From: Balanoglossus misakiensis
Taxonomy: Eukaryota; Hemichordata
Assembly: GCA_040954595.2 (NCBI GenBank)
Contig: CM082591.2
Location: forward strand, 3,844,001 to 3,908,000
Length of the DNA: 64,000 nucleotides
Direction: 5' to 3'
The translations under genes and the position numbers were made by a program. The notes under the pieces were generated by a model, which was not told the DNA's origin, did no database searches, and worked only from the letters and a program-made list of their open reading frames with translations. Every line of letters begins with the position of its first letter. Position 1 is the first letter of the stretch. Positions 24,401 through 35,430 of this stretch are shown here, one piece after another.

Positions 24401-27400
24401 ACTATCATAGTTGGGTCCAAATCTGTTGTTATCTATGATAAAGTTGGACTTCCATACCGTTAGCAGGAAATGGGGATGGAATGTTTGACAGATACCGGTA
24501 GACGCGCTCAATACAATATTCAATTCAAATTGGAACTTTTGTCTTGGCAAATCTGTTCTTATAATATTAAAGCTGTCCTGATTGGAGAAGTGTCTGTAAG
24601 GACTGGTTTCACTGAAATGAAGAGACCACGGTTATCATTTTAACATACCTGAATGGAGAAGTCCGAGAGACCAGCCGCGATCAGATCCCCTTTGGGAGAG
24701 TAGGCACAGTACAGAACCAAAGAGGCTGTCTTGGATTCACAAAAGTTCAACTGTTGACCTGTGCGGGCTATCCAGATCTGGAAGTGAAAATACCGGTAGT
24801 AAGACAAAAAATAGTGTCAAGGACACAGCGCTCCCATTTGATCAGAATTGTTACATACAAAAGTGACATATATATGAGTTGAAGTTGGACTCCAATTACT
24901 ACAAAAATGCCGGCAGCTTTTATTCGTAAGAAAGTTTTCAATTTTTACCTGGATTTTATTTTCAGAACACGACGCCACATTGTTGCCATCTGGTGAGAAA
25001 CAACAAGATGGGACGGAGCCATTGTGACCTTTGTAATCAGTGATGTAGTCTTCTTTGGCAATGTCCCATACCTATAAAACAAACGAGTCATTGTCAATGA
25101 CATTGTCCCCGCTGAATCATAAAGTTTTTACAACACTGAAAATCTGATTCAAAATGGCAGTTTCAACTTAGCATATTACGATCCAAACTGACTGTACCTA
25201 CATGAAGTCCAGAAATCAAAATTTTTTGTATGCTCACCTTAACGGTCTGGTCTTGAGAACATGACAGCAGATAAAGATCATCTGGTGAGAAGCTGCATGC
25301 TTTGACAGGGCTGACATGACCAATCAATTCAGCTATTGTTTTACCTGTGATAACATCCAATATCTAAAAAAAAAATCAAAGTCAGAACGGTTATCATAAT
25401 ACATCCTTTTGACTTGTACCCTGTCCATATCATTTTGACCATTTGATCTTGGAGAATGCATGAGTGGAATTCTGGGTAGTACTGATATCGCTTACCTTAA
25501 CTGACCAATCATGGGAGCAGGAAGCCACTCTTTTACTGTCATGTGACCAGCTACACATGGATATATCATCTGTGTGCTTTCTGAAAGTGTGAATCAGTCC
25601 ACCATCGTGCGCATTCCAGATCTAGTGAGAAACAAAGAAATTTCATTGGTCATAAAATACAGGAATAAAGAAATAAAATACTGAAAGTCAAACTTGATGG
25701 TGAAAGAATACAGTTTCATGACTGTTTTCTCAAGTGAGTCATGCAATAATTCTTACCCGAACTGTCTTGTCATCCGAGCATGATGCAATCATCTTAGTAT
25801 CTGGTGAAAAACAACACCAATTGACAAAATCTGTGTGACCAGTCATTGATAAGTACTCCTGTCCAGATTGGCTGTCCCACACCTGTGAAAAATAAACCAC
25901 AAGGCTATAAGCAAGATAGTACTGGCGATGTGTCTTGAATATACAGTTACTAACATCTAGATCTTGAATATACAGTTATTAACATCTAGATCTTGAAGAT
26001 ACAGTTACTAACATCTAGATATTGAAAGTACAACTTCTAACATCAAGAAGTGGAAAGTAGAGTTATGACATCTAACCTTGACGGTCTTGTCCGAGGAACA
26101 AGACACAACCTTGGAGCCACGCGGTGAGAACTGTGCACACTTCACAGCACTTTCATGTCCCTTGTTTGTCAACAGGCATGAATATGTAAAACTTTCCTTG
26201 TTTCTGAAAGCATTAAAATTAATAAAGGGTGAATCTCAACAATTCTTTCGATCTGAAAAATACTTGGCAATTAATGTTATTTAATTATTAGTATTATTAT
26301 CGCCACAAATGTTGTTTACATACCTAAATTAATGCCAGCTGACACAATTTTTTTTAAATCGCTTTTATAATTTCTATCAAAGTAAATGTCAATATGTGAG
26401 CCTTATTCTTATTGGCTGTTCATTATACAAGTTGACTTGAGAATACATGCTTTTGGCCAATGAGACTTCACTTTACATAATATGCTTACCTCCAATCTAC
26501 ATAAAATTTGTCTGGGGCATTGAGAGCACGTTGTTTTGCTTGTCTGTACACCTCACTGTTTGCTGGCTGACACAAAGCAAGCTGTGTTATGTCATAGATG
26601 TCTTTTTCCTTGAAGTAGTGAGTGTTGACACTGACAAAAGACTGGAATCCTTCTTTATCATCTTCCCTCTGGAAAAGAGTCATAAAACCACAGTGAATAC
26701 AGCTCAGGATATCTCTCATCCCCAAAATTTCTATGGAAATAACTTTCCTACAGCTGTCCTATAGGCTTGCAGTATAATACATCATGTTTTGCACAACTTT
26801 ATTTCCAGTCATAACACTCTGTATTTTAACAGCTAGGGTTGCTATATATCACTTTCTCCAACAATATTTGAATATTAAACAAGATGTTTGTTCTTCGCTA
26901 CTGCCTTAAGATCAGAAACACTGAAACCAATGGTCTGCATACTTCTGTGTGAAAATCAGAAATGATTGCGGCGATGGAAAGGCGGCACCTGGCTTACCTC
27001 TGGGTCCAGATAGTCACTATAGTGAATGTACTCCGATAACAAGTCAGCCGGGCCTGTGATGAGTATCTTGGCTTCCACCCAGTCCAGATCCAGCAGCAGA
27101 TCCCACAGCTCTTTGTACATCTCGGCCTGGGCCATGTGACGCGCCAGGTACCAGTGTGTGTAGTGATCGTCTTTCAGTTTATGGAAAGCACCCCTGCAGG
27201 ACTTGCTGTACTGAGTCACCAGCTTTTTGTGCAGCCCCTGGTATGGAAATAAATCCATCGGTTAACTAAAATCGTATGGTCCATTTTTTTAAAGAAAAGT
27301 TCAAATGTATTAAAGCTCCATTAGCTGTAACTTTTCACTTATCTTTTCAGTATTTTTGTTTCGTGTACCTACTGCAGTTTCATGTACAAATGCCTGAATC

Positions 27401-30400
27401 ATGATGAAAAACCCAGTATCCAGCTGATTAACACAACCTATATGTATACAGTCAGCATTGCCATAGTTCAAAATTTGAATTCAAGTCTGGACTAGAATTC
27501 ATTTGTCAACAATAACAATGGTCGTTACACACATACAGGCTATGTTGACAAGCAGAGCCCGGATATATTAACATGGTTTGGTCCAAATCCATTGTTTTCT
27601 ATGGTCAAGTTGGACGTCTATAGAGGGAACTGGGGGTGAAAGTGTTAAACGCTCACCTTGAGATCCTGCGATCTTTCTTTAAGAACATCCAGCTGCAGGT
27701 TATGCACACTGTACTTGTAATGTTTCTGTTTCTGAGCATACTCCTGTACAGCCAATGACTTGTTGACCAGCTCCAACATTGTATCCTCCACGAATTCCAA
27801 ATCTTCATCCCATAAAATGCACAGCACCTACAGATGGACAATGAAATGAATGATTGCCGTGGGAAGGCTATAAATCATGTGGTATGGAATACAAAAAAGA
27901 AAGAGTCAGTGGACGACAGCCTATTTTTGCAGCAAAGAAGTACCCATCATTGCTTTGTATTTAGAGTGAAGTCTGTCTAGTAAGGACACCTCTGTCCTTA
28001 ATAGAGAGGTGTGCTTAATAGATAAGTAATATTCTATTCAAACCAAACTTTTGTCTTGTAAAATCTGTACTTAATAAAGAGCTAGGTGTCCTGATTAGAG
28101 AGGTGTATGGAATGACAGATTTCACTGTAATTTGAATTGATGTCAGAATACGGGTAAATGGCAAGAATTAAACTAAGAAATAGATTTGATTAATATACAG
28201 CTGGTAATCAGTTTGAAATTTGTTACTCACATGCGACGGTACTTTGGAAGACTCATCAAACAACGCAAAATCCTCATACAGTTCCCTCATATCATCGCTC
28301 AGGTTATCGATGCTGATGCTGATGGCCTCATCCAGGGTGTCGTACTCATAGTTCGATCGCTTCCGGAGCCTTCGTGTCTGACGATCCTTCAGTTTCCGGG
28401 CGTACGACTGCCAGCGATCGGGGTGGACGCGAAGAAGCGCACCGACCATGGACACGCACAGGGGCAGTCCTTTGCACTCGTTGAATATGTCACTGGCTTC
28501 GTCAGGAAGCTCATCCACTTCTTTTTCCGTCCATGACGCCAACATTTCTTTCGATTCGTCTTCACTGAGCCCCTTGGTGATGTGAACATTGTATACGTTG
28601 CCTGAAGGACAATGACAAAACGATTTTACAGCATATGCAGTTGGCACAGTACATTTTTCAGGCATAGATTTCCTGTGGGTAATTTTCACATACGTATAGA
28701 TGGCTTGAGTTTGGAGGCCATGGATAAAAATTAAAATTAAGGGAATACGTAATTGGACTGCAAATTCTTTATCTATACAGATGTACCCACATAATGAAAT
28801 TTGGCTGAATTGGTCATCATTTTGACATACCTGACACTAAATCCATGACTGAGCTGTCTCTGGTTGTTACCATGACTCTGGTCTGATTGTCAAAGGCTTT
28901 GGTGACTTTCGGGTCCCACACATCATCAAGGATCAATAATGATCTGGAAAATAAACACACATATTATATATAGATGCTACTCTTTATCAACCAGTGCTAG
29001 GTGCCCAAGTTACAAGACCACCCACAATTTTATACAGGAATGTTCGCTACACACACCTTGGATACTGACGAACCAATATCAATCGAAGTCTGTCTCTGGC
29101 TTCTTCAATGTTCTGCGGGTTCGGTCGCCGTTCTTTGTCCAGTCTAGCGCAGAGGTTTGTAATCTTCATTAAGCAGAAGGTTTTGTCAATCCGGCCGATG
29201 TGGGCCCAGAATACTCCACCAGGAAAGCATTCTAGGTTAAGAAAGATGTATATGTTCATTGTTTTTTATTCTTGCTAAGATCACAAGATTTGGAGCAAAG
29301 TGTCACTGTTCCTGGTTACTTTGTGACCTCTTGACCTTATCCAAAAGTATGGAAATAAAACTTGTATGCGCTTTAATAGTCAAAATAATCACTGACCTTG
29401 AATTAACTCTGGATCTCTGACTGCCTCCGCGGCCAGAATGGACTTTCCACAGCCCCCCATTCCGTGCAAAACCACCCATCCCGGTCCATCTTTCAACTTC
29501 CACAGCTCGTCTCGTAACTCAGATAACTCTTCCGGTCGGTTGATGTAGACTTTTGGCTGCCGTGGTACGCCCCCATCCACCAGTATTGCGTCCACTGTGT
29601 GACGAATGAGACCATTAGTGAATCTCAAGTGGTTCAAGGGACAAAGTCTCTCTCTCGCTGCCCTTTTTCTATTAATTATGTTTGATACAAGACACCGTTT
29701 ATGTTATTCTACATTTCGATATATATTGAAACAACGTTCGACAACACATAACTACCATCCCACTTGTACACACGAGAGTGAAAAAACTCGCCAAAATGAA
29801 TAAACAGTCTCTACTGTTTATTCATTTTGGTGAGATTTTTACTCTCATATCCTACAAACGAGATGGAATTTGTGTGTGGTTGAACGTTGATTCACTGTAT
29901 ATCCACATGTAGAATAACATAAACAGTGTCTTGTATGAAACATAATTAATGGAAAAAAGGGCAGTGAGCGAGAGACTTTGTCCCTTTCATCTTGTCAATG
30001 CGATAAAGCACAGTCCCATCATTGGCAGAGTCTATCTGAAACTTTTGGCTATGTTTTTTTCAGGTTCATTTTTCAGGTTCATTTTCTGTGTATCAACCAT
30101 GGTTTCATGTTCATCTCCCCGAGTGCAGGCTTAAAAAGGATAGAAGTCTTAATCTTCTCAATAAAGGTCATGTGTGCACAATCTGCATAATTTATTGCTT
30201 AAAAATTGCATTCAAGTTTGGATATAATGAACATTGATCGCTACACAAACACATGACTAGTTGACAAACTGACAGTGGGCTTGTTGGGGTCTTTAAACAA
30301 AACAAAAATACTGAGAAAAAGATTGCCAAAAGTTACTAAGAGTGGCCCTTTAATGGAAGGATTACGTGGTATTACCCAATCTTACCTGAAACCAAACTAT

Positions 30401-30731
30401 AGCTTCTATTCCTCTTGGGAATCGTAACCGCATCCATCTCATCTCTGGGAATATCATCTTCCAACTCCTCGGCAAGATCGGGGTAGTTTTCTTTCAAGGC
30501 ATTGAAAAAGCTCAAATACGCGAGCTGGTTCTTCTCTCCCAAGATGTCGAGAAGTTTCGCAGCTTTCTTGCGGCCGGTGATTTCGTGCTGAATTGTCTCC
30601 GATTCCTCAAGGTTGATCACCCCATCTTGTCGCAGATAGTCCAAGACGTAGTCCACGCGAACAGTGTCTATGATGTTGATTCGGTTGACTTGCAGACTGC
30701 TGCGTGCCCACTCAGACATTGCAGAATCCAT
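21411..30731 (-). CDS. APAF1: APAF1, apoptosome scaffold (CARD, NB-ARC, 15 WD40 blades)
   Basis: Twenty-four coding exons join in phase: 30731-30386, 29594-29397, 29231-29057, 28943-28831, 28601-28231, 27827-27657, 27237-26998, 26668-26490, 26203-26077, 25882-25757, 25621-25496, 25363-25238, 25071-24949, 24777-24649, 23972-23847, 23684-23562, 23442-23302, 23147-23022, 22857-22738, 22598-22473, 22335-22210, 21990-21871 and 21584-21411, with the CARD exon first. The total is about 1243 residues, close to human APAF1. Exon 1 is a CARD. P-loop G-M-G-G-C-G-K-S lies at residues 160-167 and Walker B L-L-I-L-D-D-V-W at 242-249. Exons 10 onward each encode one WD40 blade, 15 in all by my count, matching the vertebrate 7+8 double propeller that senses cytochrome c. 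The protein assembles the apoptosome and recruits an initiator caspase. A TTTCCCCAG acceptor five bases before the ATG implies an upstream non-coding exon. Confidence 0.95.
24008..24480. repeat. Three-copy tandem repeat of about 175 bp in an APAF1 intron
   Basis: TAACGGACACC begins units at about 24011, 24186 and 24358. Each carries GAACATAGAAATTGT, CCTTTCACTATCATAG, TCTATGATAAAGTTGGACTT and GTATACAT. The middle part resembles the dispersed roughly 90-bp element described at 41515, so the array probably captured one copy. Confidence 0.85.
27965..28127. mobile_element. Short MITE in an APAF1 intron
   Basis: Ends AGTGAAGTCTGTC and GACAGATTTCACT are inverted, with a second inverted pair GGACACCTCT / AGGTGTCC inside. 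A partial relative with AAATCTGTTCTTATAAT and CAGT-like ends lies near 24548-24612. Confidence 0.65.
29636..29987. mobile_element. 350-bp foldback MITE in APAF1 intron 1
   Basis: The left end AAGGGACAAAGTCTCTCTCT and the right end GAGAGACTTTGTCCCTTT are inverted. The arms stay complementary for about 170 bases each, with AATTATGTTT / AAACATAATT and GTTATTCTAC / GTAGAATAAC. The centre is GAATAAACAGTCTCTACTGT. No coding capacity. Confidence 0.85.
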
Positions 30732-30785
30732 GCCTACTGGGGAAACACAAACATCAACTGTCAAAAAAGGGGAAGTTTTGTTTGA

Positions 30786-30977
30786 TTAAAGGTATACATT
30801 CACCTCCAATTTACATACGCCCATATATGGCTGAAATGGCACATTTGAGCGTTCTAAAGAACATAAGGTGGCCCTTTTTTTTCGCCAGTGCCACCCACTG
30901 AAAATCTGTGATTGGCTAGATCTCAATTTGCCATGGTAACTATTGCTAATTTTCCATAGGTGACCGTATACCTTTAA
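30786..30977. mobile_element. TTAA-bounded MITE, 192 bp
   Basis: Both ends are TTAA next to an inverted pair: TTAAAGGTATACATTCACCT on the left and AGGTGACCGTATACCTTTAA on the right. The exact TTAA boundary is the signature of piggyBac-type insertion. No ORF. It lies just upstream of the APAF1 coding start, inside the 5' UTR intron. Confidence 0.75.
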
Positions 30978-33033
30978 AGCCCCATGCACTGCCAAATTTC
31001 ACATATTTTTTTCCACAACAAAACCAGCTGAATATTTGCCTGCATCCAGACTTGCATTAGTTGGCAGAGTAGGAACAAACAACAAGCGTGAAATAATCAT
31101 CAAAAGTTACTGTCCTCTCCATTGAAAGGACAAATGGAGGCGAATAAGTAATAAGTCTCCCTGCGATTGACTATTTCATCTTTAATTAATGCCCAATTAG
31201 AATTCTGCAGTGCCACCCTGTAACAGGAATCTGCACCAGGATCATCTATGTCGTCACTGGCAATTAAGGGTCTCTTATCGATGACATCACTGTCACGCGG
31301 CTATAATTAAATGGCAAGAAGAAACAGGGGGCGGTTTGACCTTCCTATGTACTGGTATAACTCATTGGATCTTAATAACTCTCACATTACCTATCTCCCG
31401 GCAAGTTTCATCTAGGTTTTTAAAAACGTAGTGATATCCCATTATAAAAGCAATTATGTTTTTTTCTCTACCATTCGATTGCAAAGATGAGTGACTTGGT
31501 TTATCGCTTTTCATGAGTAAGTGGAAAATGTAGAAAAGTCATCCATGGCGTCATTGGAACACTAGAATTACACTAGAAAAGACATAGCTAGAGGATGCTA
31601 AAATCAGCCAAATGGATTTATGGCTAGGTAATTTTAATGACTACTGTGTAACCCAGTGATTTCCCCACAAATTCTTAAAGGGTCAATGTACCTGAAAATC
31701 CAACACTTTACTTTCCCAACTTATTGAGTCCCAATGTAGACAGACACTTATTCATTTGACCTTAGCATCCCCAGTTCCCTCTTTAGAGGTCCAAATTCAC
31801 CAAAGAAAACAATGGGTTTGGACCTAACCATGATAGTGAGGGGGTTGAGACCCCAGTCAGCACCATGCAACTGCAATGAATATATTCCATGACCTCCCAC
31901 TGTTGGACAGTGGTCTACTCGTTCCACTTGTTTTAATATGGAAGGTCAAAGGTCAAACTAAGATTAATCTGGGTAACTAGGTCTACCATAAAGCAGATCG
32001 GCCGTTCCTTCAACTCTCAGTGACCCCATGCCTGGTATGCATTCAAACTTATCTGGGTCGTACACTCACACAATGGTACTCATTATGGCAAAACTCAGCA
32101 GGCTGTGTCAATCAATGACCTGGCCGGTATTTTCAGAATCTGACGAATACTTACAGCCATTATGTCACACTGTCAGACATATACAAAATGCTTTTTAATG
32201 ATTATATTCAAGACAATGTTAAAAGACAATGCTTCACACTGGGAGTGCTGTTACAGGAAATGTTTGCCAACATTAATTTATTAAAACAACCTAAATCAGG
32301 CTACATTTATTTATGTAATTTAAGAAGTGTATAGTTAAACATAAGTTTATTTATTTATTTTCTTATTTATTCTTTTATTTATTTATTTGATTGTTCCTGT
32401 TTATTTTTAATTCATTCATTTATTGATCCATCCATCCATCCATCCATGCATATACATACACATTTTGAAATAACTTGTTTGCAGTGGAAAGACCCACACA
32501 AATACACAGACAGACAGACAGCCAGACATACAGGCATTTGCCGATCAGTTTCAAGTACATACCAGTAATACCAAATGGAGCTAAAAATCAACAATAAATG
32601 CAAGCAATTTCAGCTCTCCAAAACTCAATGTTTTATGTGCAGACAATTGCAGTAACAATTCTGTACTGGTTAACCAGTTAACCTTCTACATCGTTTTATG
32701 GACAATAGAGAATGTTCAACAATCCTGCATATTTAATTAGAATTCGAGGTCAATGGGCGTCATTCGAGGTCATTGATTAAACTGTACTTGTCTGTTGTTT
32801 ACATCGAACATTTATTTCAGTATCAATGGTATTATTATTTTCAATATAAATAACTACAAATAAATAGTTAAACTGTGCATTTTGTGCTCAAATCCCGGCC
32901 GAATTACACAAGGTGCAGTGAGCAATGACCAAGAAAAGACATGAGTCATACAAGTCGTACAACATGTACATGTAAACATGATTGTAAATGAGCTGAAGAA
33001 GGAAGTTCGCGAGTTCCACACCGTAAAACTTAC
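30978..33033. other. APAF1 5' UTR intron
   Basis: About 2 kb without a coding exon. It holds a rearranged copy of the roughly 90-bp dispersed element (about 31776-31855) and an ATTT-rich low-complexity tract with CATC and CAGA repeats (32340-32530). Confidence 0.5.
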
Positions 33034-33180
33034 CTTTTTGTGCGTACTTTCTCTAATTTCTTGTGTGATAATATTCAACAGGCATTCGCCCCTAATGAAC
33101 AGGAAAAAAACTTCTGGACGTGACGGTTATTTCTCAGAAAATCCTCGCCATCCCGGAAGTAAATAAACACAGCCAGCTGA
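33034..33180 (-). other. APAF1: Likely APAF1 5' UTR exon
   Basis: On the minus strand CGCACAAAAAG|GTAAGTTT is a strong donor whose intron would end at the acceptor just before the APAF1 start codon. The 5' end of the exon is a guess. Confidence 0.45.
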
Positions 33181-33556
33181 AATGTACGTAACTCATGAAT
33201 ATAACTGTCACAATGTTTATATGTGAATCATTGTTTACTTCCGGTTGATATGTGTGTGTATTTGTAATAATTTATGAACAATTCAATCATGGAACATTAA
33301 ATTTATTATTTACAAATATGTTGTATACTTTCTAAGTTGAGAAAATGACGATAAAACGCTATCTGATAAACGAGACATCTTAACCCGGAAGTGAACCCTC
33401 TAATCAAAATGGCAGCCCACAGTAATAAGAGTGTGTTCCGTGAAGTCCTCTGATCTTTTACAAGAAAAACATAAAATAGACTGTTAAAATGGCATATTTG
33501 ACCAACTGTATTGAAAGTTAATCTGCAGAGAATTTATCAGATTATGATATCAGGAA
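33150..33556. promoter_or_regulatory. Probable bidirectional promoter, APAF1 / DNAJC24
   Basis: Three ETS-type cores lie in this short span: CCGGAAGT at 33153-33160, its inverse ACTTCCGG at 33237-33244 and CCGGAAGT at 33385-33392. AAAATGGC, a YY1-like site, is at 33406-33413. No TATA box is seen. ETS sites are typical of TATA-less divergent housekeeping promoters. The gene on each side points away. Confidence 0.5.
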
Positions 33557-34428
33557 ATGGCGTTCGATTTTGACGATGGGGACGATTATTACGCTGTCCT
33601 CGAGACGGACAATTCAGCGTCCTACGACGACCTGAAAAAACAACATCAAAAGTTGATACTAAAGGTACGCACGCACCAGTGTAGTCTCGGGTACGAATTT
33701 ACTGAGGGACGGCTGCCCGAAAGTCACATTTCCACAAGAAGTGCGACAGTTTAGTTAATCAGATCATGTTCACATCTGTTTCAGTACCACCCAGACAAGG
33801 CAGACACTTGTGCAGCATCCGAAGAGAAGGATAGAGCAGTTGAGAAATTTGTGAAAATCAATAAAGCATGGAAAGTCCTTAGTGATGAACGTACAAGAAA
33901 GGAATATGACGCCAAACGCTATGGTAATTTTATGTATACATTTGGGGGGGGGGGCAGATTAGAACAGTTAAAAGGACTCCAACCATATGCTGAGAAACTT
34001 GATGTATTTTTTTTCTTCATTGTCATTAGAACTGAAAACTAGCCAGAGTTGGCCAGTGAATTCAGAAGTCGATCTTGATGATATGCAACACGATGAAGGT
34101 AATTTGTTTGAGATATTCGTCTGCTTTGAGTTAGCCTAATTTGAGTCACCAGTGAGCTTGTTGAATCAGTTGCACGTCGTGTAGGCCTACAGGGCATACT
34201 GTTTGGTGCTATACTCCAGTAGGGTGACTGAAAAAAAGTTGTATTTCTTACTTGCTAATGTAGACACTATTTCTCTTCTCAGAAAACGACCTGTATATTT
34301 TCCACTGTCGTTGCGGAGGCGAGCACAGGATCACAGAGGACGACATGATTCAAGGCGTAGACATTGTTTGCTGTAGTACTTGCACACTTAGCATAAAAGT
34401 ACTGTATCAACTGCAAGATGAAGATTAA
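33557..34428 (+). CDS. DNAJC24: DNAJC24 / DPH4, J-domain protein of diphthamide synthesis
   Basis: Four exons join in phase: 33557-33664, 33785-33923, 34030-34098 and 34283-34428, giving 153 residues, near the usual length of DPH4. Residues 10-82 are a J domain (D-Y-Y-A-V-L-E at helix I; H-P-D at 38-40 on the exon 2 boundary; K-I-N-K-A-W-K-V-L-S-D). The C terminus is a CSL/DPH-type zinc domain with C-x-C-G-G and C-C-x2-C. The protein delivers iron or electrons to the diphthamide enzymes that modify elongation factor 2 and stimulates HSP70 ATPase. It has the expected domain order and no missing key residue. An AATAAA follows near 34507. Confidence 0.93.
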
Positions 34429-35430
34429 AGTTTTCTTTATAAACCCCAATAGCTGCCATTTTCTGCATTATTTTCATGATTTTTGTTTTCAAAATAAGCA
34501 AACACAAATAAACATACTACACACACTGTCATGATTAAAAAAAAATCAGGAGAAAAATTTATGTTCAAAAAATTGTAAATTTAATATAAATTCAAAAATA
34601 CACTTTGTTGAACATATTAAACTAAAGTAGGCATTCACTACAAGGTTTCCGCAATATGCAATCAACGCTTAGGATAACAGCGAAGTACAGTTACACCTCA
34701 ATTCACCTACCAGGTACATGTACAAGTTTTAGAGAGTCTTGATAAAGATGTGGGGTCTTCTCGAAAGCACAAATAAAGGAACACTTGAGAGAACCAAACA
34801 GGTGTTGTTAACGTGTTGCACTTGCGTTGTGCAATCGTTCATATATTTCACGAGTGCCGCAAGTCCAATACATATGTTGTACGTAGAAAACCTGGCCATG
34901 GTATAACTAGCAATAAGCGAAGACGGGGTGACTCGAGTACGAAAAACACTCAGGACAAAACACGTAGTCTACCGTGTTAAAAGCCACACACAGTTAATTT
35001 AAGCTTTTCTGATTCACAAATTAGCATCCCCGAAAATATACACAGACAAGGGAAACTTTTAAAAATTCAATAACAAGAAATTACAGTACTTGACTGCTCA
35101 TCCCCTTAAGTTTTCCATCATTTAGCAGAGATGCACTGTAAAGGGTGGGAGTCGTACCGTCTGCGGCTGCGCGTATGGGTCCCATAGGTAGCCGCAAAGT
35201 ATAGGCCTAACTTCTACAACGTACATCATTGCTATGTGGTTGTTAGACCTACACCATAGCAAACAATGCGACGTTACTTTTTATCACATTTCCAAATTTC
35301 TTTGATGCAATTGGTTGGTAGAATCACCCTTAATAGTGCTAAGGATGTCGATGGTGTGTTAAAAATACAAGAAGTCGCACATGTGCAGATCAGACGACCC
35401 TCTCCCTTTAAATTTATCAGTATTGTATTT
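34429..35430. other. Intergenic, 3' flanks of converging genes
   Basis: Holds the DNAJC24 3' end and probably the 3' UTR of the GPCR gene on the other strand. Short low-scoring ORFs only. A TTTATAAACCCCAATAGCTG motif at 34437 resembles ends of the TTAA-bounded elements. Confidence 0.5.
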
